A DNA stretch of 64,000 nt, from NCBI GenBank assembly GCA_949752795.1, contig OX457074.1:28319980-28383979 (forward strand). The letters run 5' to 3'. The notes under the pieces were generated by a model. It did not search any database. It worked only from the letters and a program-made list of their open reading frames with translations, and was not told the DNA's origin. Within the stretch, counting starts at the first letter, position 1. Each line of letters starts with the position of its first letter. The position numbers and the translations under genes are program-made. The DNA comes from Hyperoodon ampullatus. Lineage: Eukaryota > Chordata > Mammalia > Artiodactyla > Ziphiidae. Positions 58,869-64,000 of this stretch are shown here, in pieces.

Positions 58869-59067
58869 TTTTTTGCGGTACGCGGGCCTCTCACTGTTGT
58901 GGCCTCTCCTGTTGTGGAGCACAGGCGCCGGACGCGCAAGCTCAAGGTCCATGGCTCATGGGCCCAGCCGCTCCACGGCATGTGGGATCTCCCCAGACTG
59001 GGGCATGAACCCGTGTCCCCTGCATTGCCAGGCGGACTCTCAACCACTGCGCCACCAGGGAAGCCCG
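58869..59067 (-). repeat. CHR SINE, short form
   Basis: ttgcggtacgcgggcctctc, head ending ccaccagggaagcccgg. Tandem neighbour of the copy at 58651; the outer flanks ggtatgctttt (58646) and ggtacactttt (59067) resemble each other. Confidence 0.95.
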
Positions 59068-59069
59068 GT

Positions 59070-61530
59070 ACACTTTTGTTTTAATTATGCAGTTGGCTCT
59101 CTTGCGTTGATTTACATTTTATTTATAAAGCTCCACTGCTTTGGATTATGATGTGTTTACAAGGCTACACAGATAATCTGAAAGGGAAAATGAAGAAATA
59201 CAAATGACAGAAAATATTTTATAATAATAAAATTTTCTTGGCAAGCAGCAACCTTTTCTCAAAGTCAGTCTTTTAATATAATTTGCTTGCTTCATAAATA
59301 TGTTTTTTTTTGTTTTTTCATATCTTTATTGATTAGTAAGCATGTTAAATGACTTGGGAGGAATCTCACTCTCTTCAAGAAATACTTTGGAATTATTGAT
59401 CCACAATGCTGACAGTTCTCAAAAATGGGTCAGGAAAATCAAAGTAATAGATGGAAAAAAAATCTCAATTTTAGCTGTTGATATAACTTTTCTTGAATTT
59501 AGGGTTCTTTTTTATAATTTAAGTGACTAAAACAGATGGTGGAAGGTCCATCAAGATATTTATTTTATGTATTTAAAGCATTTTACTTTGCTGTATTGAA
59601 TTCCATTCATTCTGGAATTTAGGAGAATTTACCTCTTTATGAAAGACATTATTGAAAGTAGAAAATGATTGATGACCTTCGCTTCCAGTTTTCTTCTCAA
59701 TAGACTTAGTCTCTCTTCTAATGCTTCGTGCATACTCAGTAATTGTATAAGTTTTATAGAAAAATGCAGGTCTGGCTGAATATTAAGCTCAGTACAATAA
59801 ATAAAGCTTTTTTACTTTGCAGAATATTTTACATGTGTGTCCCATAGATCCATCAGAGATTCTAGTTTTGGGTAAAGGCAAGTACATTTAAAGACAATAC
59901 AACATCCCTGTCTATGACATTGGCATTCAAATGAGAAGTGAATTTGGTTCAGGACAGTTCTTGAAATGCTTAGCATTTAGGTTATTTTAGGTCATCTCTT
60001 TCGGAAATTCAATTAGAGTATTTATTGAATGGTTTTAGTGAGCTGATTGGTTGTCATGTCATGTCATAGATGATATAAAACATGACTCCTATTTCTAAAA
60101 TAGTTGTGTTGGTCGCATAAGGCATCTTACATGATGTATTTAATCCAAGATAATGTATGAGTAAGAGGCGGATTATTCTCTAGGAAGTAATTTTGGTTTT
60201 GAGAGAGGCATTCTTAGGGAAATAGGCTTTGGTGTGTTCATTTAGAGCTGGGCAGGATTGAGGTCCGGAGAGAGGAGGGAAAGGATATTTAGGTAGAGGG
60301 AAGGGCATTGGCAGAGCCTCAGAGGCCTGACAGTTCCTGGGGCCTGTGTGGGAATGGTGGGAAAGTTGGGTTGCAGTCAGCCTGTGGGTGCCCTGGATGT
60401 TGTTGGGTAATGAGCGTGGCCGTCAGTTTATGGGCGCCCTGTCTAGAGTGTTCTGTAACTTGCTTCCTCCCTGAGGAAGTGTGACACGCTTCTGCTAGCT
60501 GCAGTGTCTTCCCCACAGCTGTGCTGTCTATTGAGGAGAAGGGGGCCTGCTCTTCCATGGCTTCCTTACTCCTCAGGGTATGGCGTGTGAGTTATTTTAA
60601 TAATGTATCAATCGGGCTTTTCTTTCTTTTGTCACAATGCATTTGCTTTCTAAAGTGGTCTTGTTTTCAGGATAATAATTGGGTTTCCACAGGGAAAATA
60701 ATAATGTATGAGGCAAATTACTGACTAAAGGCAAATTACTGACTTAAAAATTGAATCTCTAATTTTTTTCTAGTAGTTCTTCTTTTGTTTAAATTTTTGT
60801 TTTGTTACTTATGTGAAGAAACTTATGGAGAGTAATTTCTGCTCAGGTGGATAGTGGTACTGTTTAGCACAGCTGATTTGTCTTCTGAAACTTTTACCAA
60901 TGCAGTGTGATTCACTCCAGTCAAGTTAATTATGAGGTACATATTTTTTTCCCCTAATGGAGACAAATATAAAAGACAGAGATACAGAAATCATCTTCAG
61001 TTTAGATTGAAGAAATTTTAGTTACTACTGCTTGTTCCTGCTGTTTGATCACAGTTTATTTTTATTTTTTGAAGTCTGTCTCTAATCAAATAAGATTTAA
61101 TGTTTTAGAAGTAATAGAGGACCATCACTAAACTAATAAGAAAAGTTAATTTAAGGACAATAATTGATTTTTAAAAATATAAAAGTACATTTCTTGACTT
61201 GATTTCAATATGATCTGCTGGTATCCTTATACTGTGGCAGAAGGAAGTCCACAGTGGGACAAGAATGATGTTTACAAATCACCACCCTCATTATCTATTA
61301 CTGAACATGTCTTAGTCCAGGCCTGTCTGCCTACCACCTCTGTGGTACACTGTTGATTTCATTTTTCTTCCAGTGTTTACTTTTGGTCCTGGACCAATTA
61401 TCTAGCTGTGATGGGATTCTTCAAAAGTGTCCTACATTTTGTACTTAGTGAACTAGTGATTGTTCTGTTTGCAGACATTCTTTCTGAGGCTCTACTCTTG
61501 CCTCGAAAACCTACATTTGCAGAAAGGGAA
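59070..61530. other. intron-like, no confident element
   Basis: 2.4 kb nearly free of recognised repeats. Frames of 60-80 codons show no domain and no paired splice sites that I could support. Confidence 0.35.
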
Positions 61531-61566
61531 ATGTGTAGGTTTTCCTTTGAAATGTATTTATTTTTT

Positions 61567-61829
61567 ATTTATTTTTGTCTGTGTTGGATCTTCGTTTCTG
61601 TGCAAATGCCTTCTCTAGGTGCGGCGAGCAGGGCCCACTCCTCATCGTGGTGCGTGGGCCTCTCACTGCCGTGGCCCCTCTTGTTGCAGAGCACAGGCTC
61701 CAGAAGCACAGGCTCAGTAGTTGTGGCTCACGGGATTAGTTGCTCTGCAGCATTTGGGATCTTCCCGGACCAGGGCTCAATCCCGTGTCCCCTGCACTGT
61801 CACGCGGATACTTAACCACTGCCCCACCA
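61567..61829 (-). repeat. CHR-related SINE (left unit of composite copy 2)
   Basis: ttatttttgtctgtgttgga tail side, body of the 'cactcctcatcgtggtgcgt' subfamily, head ending at actgccccacca at the same position as in copy 1, then the shared linker. Confidence 0.92.
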
Positions 61830-61882
61830 CTTATTCTCTTTTTAAAAAAATTATTTCCTCATTTGTTTTTATGTGATGATGC
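61830..61882. repeat. shared linker, copy 2
   Basis: ttattctctttttaaaaaaa ... gtgatgatgcc, the same non-SINE linker as at 57886-57939, with about three differences. Confidence 0.95.
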
Positions 61883-62149
61883 CTTTATTTATTTATTTTT
61901 ATTATTGTTTATATTTGGCTGTGTTGGGTCTTTGTTGTTGCGCGCAGGCTTTCTCTGGTTGTGGCAAGTGGGGGCTACTCTTTGTTGTGGTCTGCGGACT
62001 TCTCATTGTGGTGGCTTCTCTTGTTGTGGAGCACGGGCTCTAAGTGTGCGGGCTTCAGTAATTGCAGCACCTGGGCTCAGTAGTTGCGGCACACAGGCCC
62101 TAGAGTGTGCGGGCTTCAGTAGTTGCTACGTGTGGCCTCAGTAGTTGTG
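61883..62149 (-). repeat. CHR SINE, long form (right unit of composite copy 2), 5'-truncated
   Basis: Same tail and the private variant cagtaattgcagcac as copy 1. It stops at cagtagttgtgg, short of the tRNA head, as in LINE-mediated 5' truncation. Confidence 0.92.
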
Positions 62150-62159
62150 GAAAATACTG

Positions 62160-62453
62160 TATTTATTTTTATTTATTTTTTATTTATTTTTCGCTGAGTT
62201 GGGTCTTCGTTTCCGTGCGAGGGCCTTATCTAGCTGCGGCGAGCAGTAGCCACTCCTCATCGTGGTGCGTGGGCCTCTCACTGCCACAGCCCCTCTTGTT
62301 GTGGAGCATAGGATCCAGATGCGCAGGCTCAGTAGTTGTCCTCCCGGCCCCTGTTGCCCTGTGGCACGTTTGATCCTCCCAGACCTGGTCTCGAACCCGT
62401 GTCCCCCCCCGCTGACAGGCAGTCTCTCAACCACTGCGCCACAAGGGAAGCCC
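62160..62453 (-). repeat. CHR-related SINE
   Basis: T-rich tail, cgctgagttgggtcttcgtt, body of the same subfamily as 61567, head ending cgccacaagggaagccc. The flank aggttttc occurs at 62454 and, before the whole cluster, at 61536, so composite copy 2 probably inserted into this SINE's tail. Confidence 0.9.
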
Positions 62454-62524
62454 AGGTTTTCTTTTTATTAACAAACTTATCCTTCTTCATTTCTTTCCAG
62501 TTTTTAAAAATCGTGTCCATTGTG

Positions 62525-63690
62525 ACATTGAGTTTCATATTTAAAAATAATTTTAAAATTTTATTCTTAAAATTATCATACAGTAAAACTAACTTTTTTT
62601 CTTTTATTCTGTTAATTTAACACGTGTAGTTTGTGCAACCATCAGTACAATCAGAATACAGAATAATATTATCACCCCCCAGAATTCCCTGATTCTATCC
62701 TTTTATAATTAATTGTCCCCATCCTATAACCTCTGCAACCACTGACCTTTTCTCCATCCCTATAGTTTTGTCTTTTTGAGAATGTTCTATAAATGCAAAC
62801 ATACATGTAACCTTTTGAGACTGGGTTCTTTTACTCTGTCTTTGAGATTCATCTAAGTTATTGCATGTATTGAAAGTTTATTCCTTTTTATTACTGAGTA
62901 GTTTTCCATTGTCACTCATTAAAGGACATTTGTGTTGTTTCCAATTTTTAACATTTAGGAATGTTAGGAGCTGCTGTAAACATTTGTGTACAGACTTTTG
63001 TGCAAACATAGTTTTCATTTCTCTATTTCTAGGGTAGCTGTCTCTGGGGAGAGGGGATTGCTGGGTGATATAGTGAGTATATTTTTAACTTTATTTTTAT
63101 TTATTTTTTTTTTTTGCTTTTACGCGGGCCCCTCACTGTTGTGGCCTCTCCCGTTGCGGAGCACGGGCTCCGGACGCGCTGGCTCAGCGGCCATGGCTCA
63201 CGGACCCAGACGCTCCGCAGCATGTGGGATCTTCCCGGATCGGGGCACGAACCCGCGTCCCCTGCATCGGCAGGCGGACTCTCAACCACTGCGCCACCAG
63301 GGAAGCCCATATTTTTAACTTTATAAGAAACTGTCAACCCTTTTCCCAGAGTGTCTGTACCATTTTATATTCTCCCACTAGCAATGTACGAGAATTCCAC
63401 CTATTCCACATCACTGACACTATCAGTGATTTTAATTTAGCCATTCTAATAGGTATGTGGTAATATCTTTTCATGGTTTTAATTTGCATTTCTCTGATGA
63501 CTAATGCCATTGGACATCTTTTCATGTGCTTATTTGCCATCATTAGATCCTCTTAGTGGAGTGCCGTTGAAATCTTTTGCCTAGCTTTTAATTGGGTTGT
63601 TTTCTTACTGTTGAGTTTTGAGAATTCTTTATATATTTGGATACAAATCCTTTTTCAGGTATGTGATTGGCCGTTGTTTTTTTTCTCAGT
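62525..63690 (-). repeat. L1M 3' UTR and ORF2 end, interrupted by a SINE
   Basis: 'cagtacaatcagaatacaga', 'tctgtctttgagattcatct', 'ggtagctgtctctggggaga', and after the SINE 'accattttatattctcccac' and 'tttaatttgcatttctctga'. Confidence 0.88.
63095..63308 (-). repeat. CHR SINE, short form
   Basis: cttttacgcgggcccctcac, head ending cgccaccagggaagccc. Perfect 16-bp target-site duplication, atatttttaactttat, at 63079-63094 and 63309-63324, inside an L1M. Confidence 0.97.
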
Positions 63691-64000
63691 CTTTAGCTTG
63701 GCTTCGTATCCTTCTAACATAATAGTGTCTTTCAAAGAGGAAAAAGGTTTAATTTTGAGAAAGTCCAGTTCATAAATTTTTTTCTTTTTTATATTATACT
63801 AAGATGGGTAGATTTTAAAATAAGTTTCTGTTCTATAAAAGTGGTGAAAAGTAACTTAGTGATGGGAATGTCCTCATAAAGTTGACTTTGTGGAAGGTGC
63901 AAATGTTATTTTCTGGAAAGGTAGTACTAATTAATATACCTCTTAGTCTTGGGAACATCTAGGACTTTTTTTTAAGCAAAGGATGCAATTGGTTGAGGTT
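63690..64000. other. intron-like, no recognised element
   Basis: AT-rich sequence to the window end; nothing recognised. Confidence 0.35.

Larger units (their letters stand above)
32038..64000 (-). other. RNF157: sequence 5' of RNF157 exon 2 (intron 1, extent uncertain)
   Basis: Exon 1 should encode the MGALTSRQ start and end in phase 1 before exon 2. I searched the CpG island at 43.4-46.1 kb and the rest of this stretch by eye on the minus strand and did not find it. If it is beyond 64 kb, all of this is intron 1, and the plus-strand promoter at 45.5 kb lies antisense within RNF157. Confidence 0.5.

Noticed and set aside
58647..59084. 145-codon frame rich in Arg, Pro and Gly, and many similar 60-140 codon frames
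   Set aside because: They are translations of CHR SINEs; the same peptide phrases recur at every short-form copy.

Overview
The window is nuclear DNA from a cetacean (whale or dolphin) and lies inside a large intron-rich gene. It carries about three dozen tRNA-derived SINEs of the CHR type known from whales, hippos and ruminants. Three forms are present: a ~120 bp tRNA-head form, a ~200 bp form ending in 'gagaggccacaacagtgagaggcc' followed by A's, and a ~300-350 bp form ending in 'gcagccaaaaataaataaa'. Other repeats are cetartiodactyl L1 tails, older L1M, L2, MIR, MaLR LTRs and one mariner end. Nothing bacterial, phage or CRISPR-like is present. Most open reading frames over 60 codons are SINE or L1 shadows.

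Two protein-coding exons can be recognised, both on the minus strand and both from RNF157, the neuronal RING E3 ubiquitin ligase related to MGRN1. Exon 3 (557-645) is intact, with good splice sites and the FPYAAPPPQEPVKTLRSL segment. Exon 2 (31934-32037) starts correctly (SYFASHFIMGGEKFD...EGYL) and ends correctly (DLNFLGNRPVA), but 14 nt are missing between the two halves. That shifts the frame and removes FGENS. It is the most important observation in the window: either a real cetacean lesion or polymorphism in RNF157, or an assembly error. Exon 1 was not found; it is probably outside the window.

Layout: 1-556 intron 3; 557-645 exon 3; 646-31933 a 31-kb repeat-packed intron 2; 31934-32037 exon 2; 32038 onward, sequence 5' of exon 2. 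A CpG island spans about 43.4-46.1 kb. On the plus strand it holds a housekeeping-type promoter, with a ZNF143-like site at 45454, a YY1 site at 45493 and a splice donor at 45518. Plausible non-coding plus-strand exons follow at 46800-46841 and 50837-50893. This looks like the start of a gene or lncRNA antisense or divergent to RNF157; I cannot name it. A minus-strand donor at 44812 could belong to a divergent or alternative RNF157 first exon. From 51 kb to the end I see only intron-like sequence and repeats.

The most unusual repeat structures are: two copies of a SINE-linker-SINE composite sharing the same ~53 bp non-SINE linker (57.6-58.35 kb and 61.55-62.15 kb); three places where successive retrotransposons used the same target, leaving three copies of one target-site duplication (24.3-25.3, 26.5-26.9 and 33.1-34.1 kb); a SINE nested in a SINE; a ~70 bp tandem duplication; and a (TA)23(GA)14 compound microsatellite.
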